Assembly (NCBI GenBank): GCA_016188005.1
Contig: JACPIQ010000051.1
Span: 1-64,000 of the forward strand
Source: Candidatus Rokuibacteriota bacterium
Lineage (GTDB): Bacteria > Methylomirabilota > Methylomirabilia > Rokubacteriales > CSP1-6
Length of the DNA: 64,000 nucleotides
Direction of reading: 5' to 3'
How positions within the stretch are numbered: the stretch's first letter is position 1; the number at the start of each line of letters is the position of its first letter. Positions 37,201-44,189 of the stretch are shown here, in pieces. Under the pieces are notes generated by a model. The model ran no database searches. It saw only the letters and a list, made by a program, of their open reading frames with translations, and had not been told where the DNA came from. Made by a program: the position numbers and the translations under genes.

Positions 37201-39199
37201 CTACGACCTCGGGGACCTGGTCACGATCACCGACCCGCTCGGGCGCATCACCACGCGCTTCACGGATCTCGCCGGCCGGCTGGTGAGCGTCACGGACTCC
37301 CGGGGCGGCCAGACCCGCTATGCCTATGATGCCCTGAACCGGCTGACGAGCCTGACCGACGCCCTGGGCGGGGTGACGCAGTTCAGCTACGACCCGAACG
37401 GCAACCTCCTCGCCGTGACCGACGCCCGGGGGAGCGTCACCGGGTACAGCTACGACAGCATGGACCGGGTGGCGACGCGGACGGACCCGCTCCTCCGGGT
37501 GGAGAGCTACCAGTACGATCTCGCCGGCAACCTGACCCAGGTGACGGACCGGAAGGGCCAGGTCACAACGGTCAGCTACGATGCCCTGAATCGCCGCACA
37601 AGCGCGACCTACGCCGACGCCTCGACGACGAGCTACGGCTACGATGCGGGCAACCGGCTGCGGACGGTGACGGACTCCCTCGCGGGCACGCTCACCCTCA
37701 CCTACGACACCCTTGACCGCCTGACCCAGGAGGTCTCCCCCCAGGGGACGGTCGCCTACAGCTACGACGCCGCCAGCCGACGGAGCAGCATGACCCTCCC
37801 GGGCCAGCCGGTCGTGACCTACGGCTACGATGCCGCCGACCGGTTGCTGCAGATCGCGAAGGGCAGCGCGGCGGTCACCTTCGGCTACGATGCCGCGGAC
37901 CGGCGGACGCTGCTGACCTTGCCCAACGGGGTGACGACGGAGTACACGTATGATGTGGCCTCCCAGCTCACCGGGCTGACCTACAAGCAGGGGGCGGCGA
38001 CGCTCGGCGTCCTCACCTACGCCTACGACCCCGCCGGGAACCGCACCCAGGCGAGCGGGAGCTGGGCGCGGACGGGGCTGCCGGACCCCATCACCTCGGC
38101 CAGCTACAACGCCGCGAACCATCAGCTCGCCCTGGGCGGCCGGGCGATGACCTACGACTTGGCGGGGAACCTCCTCACCCTGGCGGAGCCCACGGGCACG
38201 ACGAGCTTCACCTGGGACGCGCGCAACCAACTCAGCGCCCTGACGACGCCGGACGGGACGGCGAGCTTCCTCTACGACGGCCTGGGGCGCCGCCGGGCGA
38301 AGATCCTCAACGGCACGCGGACCGACTACCTCTACGATGGGTTGACGCCGGTGCAGGAGCTGCCCGTGGGAAGCGCGGCCGCCACCCTCCTCACGGGGCT
38401 GGGGATCGACGAGTACTTCACGCGGACGACGGGCGCCACGACGCGCACGCTCCTGACCGACGCCCTGGGCTCGACTGTCGCCCTCACCGACGCCACGGGG
38501 GCCCTTCAGGCCGAGTACACCTATGAGCCCTTCGGGGCGACCACGGAGACCGGCGCCGACAGCAATCCCTTCCAGTACACGGGGCGGGAGCAGGACGCGG
38601 GCACGGGGCTCTACTCCTACCGGGCCCGCTATTACCACCCGGGGCTCCAGCGGTTCGTGAGCGAAGACCCGATCGGGTTTGCGGGGGGAGATGTCAACTT
38701 CTACGCCTACGTCCGTAACAATCCGCTTCTCTGGATAGATCCTTGGGGCCTCAGATATACGGTTGAGCAGTTGGCGGCCATCATTTACAACGAGACCGCG
38801 GGTTACGAGGACGGGGGCCAGTGCAGCCTTTACGGAGCTCGGACCGCCATCGGCAACGTGGCCGTGAATCGTGAGGCAGTCGGCATGCTTGGCGGTATCG
38901 CACCCGCGAGCCTCGGCGTCCAGGAGGAGCGGAACATCCGGGGTGGACATCCGCGGGCTGGCGCGGCCTACGCACAAGCGCTCAGTGTGGCCGCTGCCGT
39001 CCTAGCCGGACGGAAGGATGAGGAGCAGAACTTGGTGGACCCCACCCGTGGGGCACTACACTTCATTTTCGACTATGGCCAGGGTCTACCGCGATGGGCT
39101 CGAGTCGCACCACGTCTCATGTTCGGACCGTGCATCAACCGCGGAGGCGGCGGTGATGTCCCCCGCAATGTTCCTACTCTGATCAAGGTGGTTCCGTGA
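34268..39199 (+). CDS. RHS/YD-repeat polymorphic toxin 1 with SleB-like peptidoglycan hydrolase tip
   Basis: A 1643-residue frame; the signal peptide lies upstream in another frame. Order: Kelch repeats (about 1-130), SbsA-like Ig domain (about 140-240), carboxypeptidase-regulatory-like domain (about 312-380), DUF6531 start of the Rhs shell (PVDPATGLFVLEKTD, about 570), many YD repeats (about 700-1450), and the core end YRARYYHPGLQRFVSEDP with DPWGL at about 1495. The last 148 residues are the toxin tip: LAAIIYNETAGYEDG, AIGNVAVNRE and TRGALHF resemble SleB-type cell wall hydrolases, with the Glu of IIYNE as likely catalytic residue. Lower GC in the tip suggests exchange. An exported putative immunity gene overlaps its stop. 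Confidence 0.85.
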   Translation: MGGLGVDGRVVAEAERFDPAAQRFEALTSAAPTPRAYHTATLLTDGRLLIVGGIAEDGVPSSPAETWDPQAGTTETVRAGPAAPRLGHTAMLLPDGSVLISGGVDRAGVALTRGEVYDAGAGRFAAIETPQQPAAVPTAGPRVEFSVPSDGATDVPLAPRLVLRFSVPARVETVTSKTVTLSGPEGPEAVTVTAAEGGMLVFIRPNAPLLPGATYTLSLNGTEDGRGLSLPFTAVQFRTREAPAGPERAARAPAPGPATHSGAADPGAKGDAEAAGNAEDWEWRGERRDGQPYSRWQALPPLQAPAGVTALAGQVLKLNGEPLPDVTLRIGGRSVQTDTTGRFLLTDLPAGGPLMVIDGSTASRPGRTYARFIQHVDLTAGVTTVLPYTIWLALIDTKHVVRLPVPTTREVVVTTPRVPGLEMRIPAGVVLRHRTGEVVREVSLTRIPTDRPPFPLPKGTDFFFTPELLGAHVERPDGTESPVGVRFVLPNYQGLAPGVRVDLWDYLPEHRWRVSGQGTVRRDGRQILPDPGVEYLRVGCIFTLGSDGFAPTMGPIPGAKRCCDPVDPATGLFVLEKTDLIVPDVIPIVLMRTYRPGGLTRQFGAGANHPYFMFLVGEAVTYSSADLVRADGSKIHYVRTSPGTGQTDAVMEHTATPTAFDKSQLAWNATRAGWDITLRDGTVYEFAGAAPAPGPPLTGIRDRWGNRLTIEYAVSRQIKRITTPSWRWLEFTYTTTDLITQARDHAGRVVNYEYDGFNRLTAVVDAGGGRTEYTWDPGGADRMLTLKDARGIVFLTNEYDAANRVTRQTQADGTSYQLAYTLDLDGKIVQTDITNPRGDVRRLTFNAAGYPLTHTAASGTPLAQTTTYVRDTANRPTSIIDALGRQTAYAYDAQGNLTSLTRLAGTGEAVTTGFTYEPLFSQVASVTDPLGHTTTLAYDAAGNPTTITSPLGVATTLTWTAAGQPLTITTPAGTTQLGYDLGDLVTITDPLGRITTRFTDLAGRLVSVTDSRGGQTRYAYDALNRLTSLTDALGGVTQFSYDPNGNLLAVTDARGSVTGYSYDSMDRVATRTDPLLRVESYQYDLAGNLTQVTDRKGQVTTVSYDALNRRTSATYADASTTSYGYDAGNRLRTVTDSLAGTLTLTYDTLDRLTQEVSPQGTVAYSYDAASRRSSMTLPGQPVVTYGYDAADRLLQIAKGSAAVTFGYDAADRRTLLTLPNGVTTEYTYDVASQLTGLTYKQGAATLGVLTYAYDPAGNRTQASGSWARTGLPDPITSASYNAANHQLALGGRAMTYDLAGNLLTLAEPTGTTSFTWDARNQLSALTTPDGTASFLYDGLGRRRAKILNGTRTDYLYDGLTPVQELPVGSAAATLLTGLGIDEYFTRTTGATTRTLLTDALGSTVALTDATGALQAEYTYEPFGATTETGADSNPFQYTGREQDAGTGLYSYRARYYHPGLQRFVSEDPIGFAGGDVNFYAYVRNNPLLWIDPWGLRYTVEQLAAIIYNETAGYEDGGQCSLYGARTAIGNVAVNREAVGMLGGIAPASLGVQEERNIRGGHPRAGAAYAQALSVAAAVLAGRKDEEQNLVDPTRGALHFIFDYGQGLPRWARVAPRLMFGPCINRGGGGDVPRNVPTLIKVVP
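36911..38682 (+). repeat. rhs core direct repeat, copy 1
   Basis: This 1772-base core matches copy 2 (41483-43254) with no net insertion or deletion, and its last 1492 bases (37191-38682) match copy 3 (44174-45665) in the same way. Most differences I noticed are scattered substitutions, many silent. Confidence 0.85.
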
Positions 39200-39882
39200 G
39201 GGTCGTCGGAGACGGGTCTTGGCGCGGCGGGATCGGCTCACGCTCCGGCAATGCGATTGTTGCCCTTGCCGCGATGGTCACGATTGTGTTGGCGCCGGAC
39301 GGGGCAGCGGCCGCGGCCGAGCAAGGGAGGGTCGCAGCGCTATCGACGAGAGAACTTGTGGACTGTCTTAGATCCGACGCTCACTGCAGGATCGAGGAGT
39401 GGGTGATTCGTGAGGAGATGTCGCGCAGGAAGGAAGTTGCCCTCTTGACTTCCGCGTACGTGACGAGCACCGACGAGGTCCAGAAGGATCGGCTGGCTGA
39501 GGTGCTTTTTGAGATCGATGACCTTGAGGTCTCCCGGTTCATGCGGGCACTGATGACGCCAGAGGCGACTCTACGCGGCTATTACGCGGCGCAGTACCTG
39601 GCACAACGTGGGGACCGTCGCGCGCTGTCGATCATGAACCAGAACTATTTCAAGTATCCGGTGTCGTCTGCAGCGTGGGCGTCAACCGTCCAGCTGTTCG
39701 GCAAGTACCGATATCGCCCTGCGATCAGCCACCTTATCGAGTCCATCGACGCGGCGTCGGTGAACGTTGCTGCAGCCGCTGTGGAGAGCCTTCAACTGCT
39801 GTTCCCTGGTTCGCCATCGGAATTCAAGTCAGCCGCAGAGGCGAAGAAGTACTTTCGGGAGCGAGTAGGGCGACAACCTTAA
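39196..39882 (+). CDS. Exported HEAT-like protein, candidate immunity to toxin tip 1
   Basis: A 228-residue protein whose GTG overlaps the rhs1 stop by four bases (GTGA). It has a signal peptide (about 18-42: AIVALAAMVTIVLAPDGAAAAA). The mature part has helical, HEAT-like pairs (LRGYYAAQYLAQRGDRRALSI, FGKYRYRPAISHLIESID, VNVAAAAVESLQLL). Export matches a periplasmic target such as peptidoglycan, which is what the SleB-like tip would attack. The immunity role is inferred from position, coupling and matching compartment. Base composition is less GC-rich than the rhs core. Confidence 0.7.
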   Translation: MRVVGDGSWRGGIGSRSGNAIVALAAMVTIVLAPDGAAAAAEQGRVAALSTRELVDCLRSDAHCRIEEWVIREEMSRRKEVALLTSAYVTSTDEVQKDRLAEVLFEIDDLEVSRFMRALMTPEATLRGYYAAQYLAQRGDRRALSIMNQNYFKYPVSSAAWASTVQLFGKYRYRPAISHLIESIDAASVNVAAAAVESLQLLFPGSPSEFKSAAEAKKYFRERVGRQP

Positions 39883-39901
39883 GACGGGGCCGCAGGAGCT
39901 C

Positions 39902-42900
39902 GTGATCGACGGCCGGAGCGCGAGCGGGCCGGGGCGGAGGTACGGGGTGTTCGAGGTCGGGGTCGTGATCACGGCCGGCCAGACCATCGGGCTCGGCTAC
40001 ACGGTCTGGATGCCGCGGATCGACACGGCGCATGCGGTGACGATCCCGACGCAGACGGCGACGGCGCTGGTGATCACGACCCCGCGCATCCCGGGGCTGG
40101 AGCTGCGGCTGCCGGCGCACAGCAGCATCCGGGATCACGAGGGCGCCCCGGCCACCGAGATCAGCACCACGCCGATCCCGCAGGACCGGCCGCCGTTCCC
40201 GCTCCCGCAGGGGTCGGCGCCGCCGGCGTACTTCACGATCCAGCCGGGGGCGGGGTACATCTCCAATCCCGACTATGCGGGGGCGCAGCTGGTCTATCCG
40301 AACCGGCAGCAGGCGCGGGCGGGGACGCGCTTCGAGTTCTGCCAGTACGATCCGAGGGGGCGGGGCTGGCACGTGTACGGCCACGGCACGGTGATGGAGG
40401 ACGGCCGCCAGATCGTGCCCGACCCGAAGGTGGCGATCTACGAGTTCACGGGGGCGATGGCGGCGGACCCGGGGCTGGGTTACGCTCCGGCGCTGGCGGG
40501 GGCGAGGCTCTCCGGGGGGGACCCGGTGGATCTGGCCACGGGGCTGTTCGTGCTGCGGAAGACGGACCTGGTCGTGCCGGACCTCATCCCGATCGTGCTG
40601 ACGCGCACGTACCGCCCCGGGGATGGCCAGTCGCGGGCCTTCGGGTTCGGGATGAGCCACTCCTACGACATGTTCCTGGTGGGGGACGTCAATCCCTACA
40701 CCTACCTGGACCTGTTCCTCCCGGACGGGACGCGGATTCATTTCGCGCGCATCTCGCCGGGGGGGAGCTGGCCGGACGCGGTCTACGAGCACACGGCCAC
40801 CCCGACCCGGTTCCACAAGGCGCGCATCGTCTGGAACGAGAGCCATGTCGGCTGGGACCTCACGCTGAAGGACGGCACGCTGTACCAGTTCCCGGAAGCC
40901 AACGGGGCGCCACGCCCCCAGTGGGCGGCACTCAAGGGGTACCGGGACCGGTACGGCAACGCCCTGACGCTGACCCGCGACAGCAACCGCGACCTCACGC
41001 GGCTGACCACGCCGAGCGGCCGGTGGGTGGCGCTGACGGTGGACGCCAGCCACCGGATCACCCAGGCGCAGGACAATACTGGCCGCACCGTCAGCTACAC
41101 CTACGACGCCGGGGGGCGGCTCAGCACGGTGACGGACGCGGCGGGCGGGGTGACGACCTACGGCTACGATGCCTCGAACCGGATGACGACGATCACGGAT
41201 GCGCGCGGCATCGCCTACCTGACCAACGAGTACGACGCCACGGGCAAGGTGATCCGGCAGAGCCAGCCCGGGGGGATCGTGCACCAGCTCGCCTACACGC
41301 TGGGCCCCGGGGGCATCGTCACCCAGACCGACGTCACCGATCCGCGGGGCGGGATCGAGCGGGCCGCCTTCAACGACGCGGGCTACCCCGTGAGCGACAC
41401 GCGCGCGCTGGGCGCGCCGGAGCAGCAGGCGACCAGCTACGAGTGGCAGGCGGCGACGAACCTGCTCCTGGCCCAAACCGACGCCCTGGGGCGGCGGACG
41501 GCCTACGCCTACGACACCAACGCCAACCTCAGCAGCCTCACCCGGCTGGCGGGGACCGGCGACGCGGTGACGACGGGCTTCAGCTACGAGCCCCTCTTCA
41601 GCCAGGTGGCGAGCGTGACCGACCCGCTGGGCCACACGACGACGCTCGCCTACGACGCGGCGGGCAACCCGACGACGATCACGACCCCGCTGGGGGTGGC
41701 GACGACGCTGACCTATACGGCGGCGGGGCAGCCGCTGACGATCACGACGCCGGCGGGGACGACCCAGCTCGGCTACGACGGAGGCGACCTCGTCTCGATC
41801 ACCGACCCGCTGGGGCGGACGACGACGCGTTTCACCGACAGTGCCGGGCGGCTGGTCAGCGTCACCGACCCTCGGGGCAGCCAGACCCGCTACGCCTACG
41901 ACGCGCTGAACCGGCTGACGAGCCTCACCGACGCCCTGGGCGGGGTGACGCAGTTCGGCTACGACCCGAACGGCAACCTCCTCACCCTGACCGACGCCCG
42001 GGGGAGCGTGACCGGCTACAGCTACGACGCCATGGACCGGGTGGCGACCCGCAGCGACCCGCTCCTCCGGGTCGAGAGCTACCAGTACGACCTGGCCGGC
42101 AACCTGACCCAGGTGACGGACCGGAAGAGCCAGGTCACGACGGTCAGCTACGATGTCCTGAACCGCCGCACAGGGGCGACCTATGCCGACGCCTCGACGA
42201 CCACCTACGGCTACGACGCGGGCAATCGCCTCCGCACGGTGACGGACTCCCTGGCCGGCACCCTCACCCTCACCTACGACACCCTCGACCGCCTGACCCA
42301 GGAGGTGAGCGCCCAGGGCACCGTGAGCTACGGCTACGATGCGGCGGGGCGGCGGACCAGCCTGGGCATCCTGGGGCAGCCGGCCGTGACCTACGGCTAT
42401 GACGCCGCCGACCGGTTGCTGCAGATCACGAAGGGGAGCGCGCTGGTCGCCTTCGGCTACGACGCGGCGGACCGGCGGACGCTCCTGACCTTGCCCAACG
42501 GCGTGACGACGGAGTACACGTATGACGTGGCCTCCCAGCTCACGGGGCTGACGTACAAGAAGGGCGCGGCGACGCTCGGCGCCCTCACATACGCCTACGA
42601 CGCCGCCGGGAACCGCACCCAGGCGAGCGGGAGCTGGGCCCGGACGGGGTTGCCCGACCCCATCACCTCGGCCAGCTACAATGCGGCGAACCACCAGCTC
42701 GCCCTGGGCGGCCGGGCGATGACCTACGACCTGGCGGGGAACCTGCTCACCCTGGCGGAGCCGACGGGGACGACGACCTTCACCTGGGACGCCCGCAACC
42801 AGCTCTCGGCGATGACGACGCCGGACGGGACGGCAAGCTTCCTCTACGACGGCCTGGGCCGGCGCCGCGCCAAGATCCTCAGCGGCACCCGGACGGACTA

Positions 42901-43729
42901 CCTCTACGACGGGCTGACGCCGGTGCAGGAGCTGGCGGGCGCCACGGTCACCGCGAATCTCCTCACGGGCCTCGGCATCGACGAGTACTTCACGCGGACG
43001 ACCGGCACCACGACGCGCACGCTCCTGACTGACGCCCTGGGTTCGACTGTCGCCCTCACCGACGACACCGGCGCCCTTCAGGCCGAGTACACGTACGAGC
43101 CCTTCGGGGCCACCACGGAGACGGGCGTCGACAGCAATCCGTTCCAGTACACGGGGCGGGAGCTCGACGCGGGGACGGGGCTCTACTACTACCGCGCCCG
43201 CTATTACCACCCGGGGCTCCAGCGGTTCATCAGCGAGGATCCGATCGAGTTTGCCGGTGGCGACATGAATCTGTATGCCTACGTGTTCAACGATCCGGTC
43301 AACGCCGCCGATCCGAGTGGGACCGTGCGTATCGAAACGCCCCCACTGCTTGCGTCTATGTGTCGGGGTGATCTCCTGCCGGGTCTCGGCGGCCGGAAGG
43401 ATCCCTCAATATTGGAGCGTGTTGTTGGCTTTGCCCGTGATCTGGTCGGCGATTCTGCCTGCGATCCGAACAACCTGCTGCCCGGGCCGGGAATGGTAAC
43501 AGGGCCCACGAAGGGCATGCTGAAGGCGTTTGGCAACCAACTCGCGAAGCACGGCAGAGGATCGCTGGGAAAATCGCTCGCGACTCTGGAAAGGCGGCTG
43601 GCCGAACATCTCGGGAAGCTTGCAGACATCGAGAAGGCCGGAGAGCCCCCGGGTTCAGTTCAACGAGAGATCCGAAACTTTCAGGCGCAGATCGCAGCGC
43701 TTAGGAAGATATTGGAGAACCTACAGTGA
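39902..43729 (+). CDS. RHS polymorphic toxin 2, 5'-truncated (orphan) with unknown helical tip
   Basis: A 1275-residue frame that starts abruptly inside the domain equivalent to about residue 357 of rhs1 (LVIDGRSASGPGRRYGVFEV); signal peptide, Kelch and Ig domains are absent. It has DUF6531 (DPVDLATGLFVLRKTDLV, about 207), the full YD core and the core end YRARYYHPGLQRFISEDP. The tip after DPSG (about 1138-1275) is new: a short linker, then charged amphipathic helices (SLATLERRLAEHLGKLADIEK, RNFQAQIAALRKILENL). I do not recognise its activity. With no own start signals it may be silent until recombined into a full-length gene. Confidence 0.8.
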   Translation: MIDGRSASGPGRRYGVFEVGVVITAGQTIGLGYTVWMPRIDTAHAVTIPTQTATALVITTPRIPGLELRLPAHSSIRDHEGAPATEISTTPIPQDRPPFPLPQGSAPPAYFTIQPGAGYISNPDYAGAQLVYPNRQQARAGTRFEFCQYDPRGRGWHVYGHGTVMEDGRQIVPDPKVAIYEFTGAMAADPGLGYAPALAGARLSGGDPVDLATGLFVLRKTDLVVPDLIPIVLTRTYRPGDGQSRAFGFGMSHSYDMFLVGDVNPYTYLDLFLPDGTRIHFARISPGGSWPDAVYEHTATPTRFHKARIVWNESHVGWDLTLKDGTLYQFPEANGAPRPQWAALKGYRDRYGNALTLTRDSNRDLTRLTTPSGRWVALTVDASHRITQAQDNTGRTVSYTYDAGGRLSTVTDAAGGVTTYGYDASNRMTTITDARGIAYLTNEYDATGKVIRQSQPGGIVHQLAYTLGPGGIVTQTDVTDPRGGIERAAFNDAGYPVSDTRALGAPEQQATSYEWQAATNLLLAQTDALGRRTAYAYDTNANLSSLTRLAGTGDAVTTGFSYEPLFSQVASVTDPLGHTTTLAYDAAGNPTTITTPLGVATTLTYTAAGQPLTITTPAGTTQLGYDGGDLVSITDPLGRTTTRFTDSAGRLVSVTDPRGSQTRYAYDALNRLTSLTDALGGVTQFGYDPNGNLLTLTDARGSVTGYSYDAMDRVATRSDPLLRVESYQYDLAGNLTQVTDRKSQVTTVSYDVLNRRTGATYADASTTTYGYDAGNRLRTVTDSLAGTLTLTYDTLDRLTQEVSAQGTVSYGYDAAGRRTSLGILGQPAVTYGYDAADRLLQITKGSALVAFGYDAADRRTLLTLPNGVTTEYTYDVASQLTGLTYKKGAATLGALTYAYDAAGNRTQASGSWARTGLPDPITSASYNAANHQLALGGRAMTYDLAGNLLTLAEPTGTTTFTWDARNQLSAMTTPDGTASFLYDGLGRRRAKILSGTRTDYLYDGLTPVQELAGATVTANLLTGLGIDEYFTRTTGTTTRTLLTDALGSTVALTDDTGALQAEYTYEPFGATTETGVDSNPFQYTGRELDAGTGLYYYRARYYHPGLQRFISEDPIEFAGGDMNLYAYVFNDPVNAADPSGTVRIETPPLLASMCRGDLLPGLGGRKDPSILERVVGFARDLVGDSACDPNNLLPGPGMVTGPTKGMLKAFGNQLAKHGRGSLGKSLATLERRLAEHLGKLADIEKAGEPPGSVQREIRNFQAQIAALRKILENLQ
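41483..43254 (+). repeat. rhs core direct repeat, copy 2
   Basis: Equivalent to 36911-38682 at a constant offset of 4572 bases. The match breaks down right after the SEDPI core end, where the tip sequences diverge. Confidence 0.85.
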
Positions 43730-44043
43730 CGACACGTCGACTCCTGGGAACGGCGGCGGATATCGTAGCGCTCGGAGAGCGTCTTTCACGGTCAGCAGAG
43801 GTGACCAAGTTCGATGAAGGCGAGCACCGGGAGGCATGGGCGCTCGCGCATGCCTTTGCGGATTTGGAGGAATCATTCGACAAGTTCCTTAACGAGCAAC
43901 TTCCCCGACTGGTGCAAGATTCACCTGACGTGGCAGAGATTCCCGATGTGCTGCTTGAGATCGGAGAAGAGTTTCGCCACATTCTTTACCACCTGCGGGA
44001 CCCCAAATTCTACAGCTACCTCGACGACAGGGCCGATTCCTGA
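43726..44043 (+). CDS. Small acidic cytoplasmic protein, candidate immunity to toxin tip 2
   Basis: A 105-residue protein starting at a GTG that overlaps the rhs2 stop by four bases (GTGA). It is helical and strongly acidic (AFADLEESFDKFLNEQLPRL, DVAEIPDVLLEIGEEFRHIL), with no signal peptide or membrane helix. An acidic cytoplasmic partner suits a basic toxin acting on nucleic acid or another cytoplasmic target. No family is recognised; the role is inferred from position. Confidence 0.65.
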   Translation: MTTRRLLGTAADIVALGERLSRSAEVTKFDEGEHREAWALAHAFADLEESFDKFLNEQLPRLVQDSPDVAEIPDVLLEIGEEFRHILYHLRDPKFYSYLDDRADS

Positions 44044-44045
44044 GC

Positions 44046-44189
44046 GTGGTCGAAGCGGCGGACTGCGTGATGGTCAATGGAGCCAAGATCGAGCGCGAGT
44101 TCTTCGAAGAGAGTGGCGCTGAGACGAGGGCCTACACGTTGATACATGGCGGCCCAGGAGACCAAGTGGGCGGCCCAGCTTGGCCATGA
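44046..44189 (+). pseudogene. Short coding remnant cut by the rhs3 junction
   Basis: From a GTG at 44046 a 47-codon frame reads VVEAADCVMVNGAKIEREFF and continues EESGAETRAYTLIHG before running into rhs core sequence in the wrong frame at about 44174. The first 40 codons look like real protein sequence and may be the tail of a lost immunity or toxin gene whose remainder was replaced by rhs3. No family is recognised. Confidence 0.35.

Noticed and set aside
36500-38700. Regularly spaced short repeats that could suggest a tandem-repeat locus or CRISPR.
   Set aside because: They are in-frame YD/RHS repeats of a coding sequence; there is no uniform repeat-spacer pattern and no cas gene in the window.
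35669-38977. A 1102-codon open frame antisense to rhs1, and a similar 1128-codon frame antisense to rhs2 (39824-43210).
   Set aside because: Both are mirror images of the YD-repeat coding in very GC-rich DNA, with Val/Gly/Arg/His-rich low-complexity products and no domain. The forward frames have clear domains.
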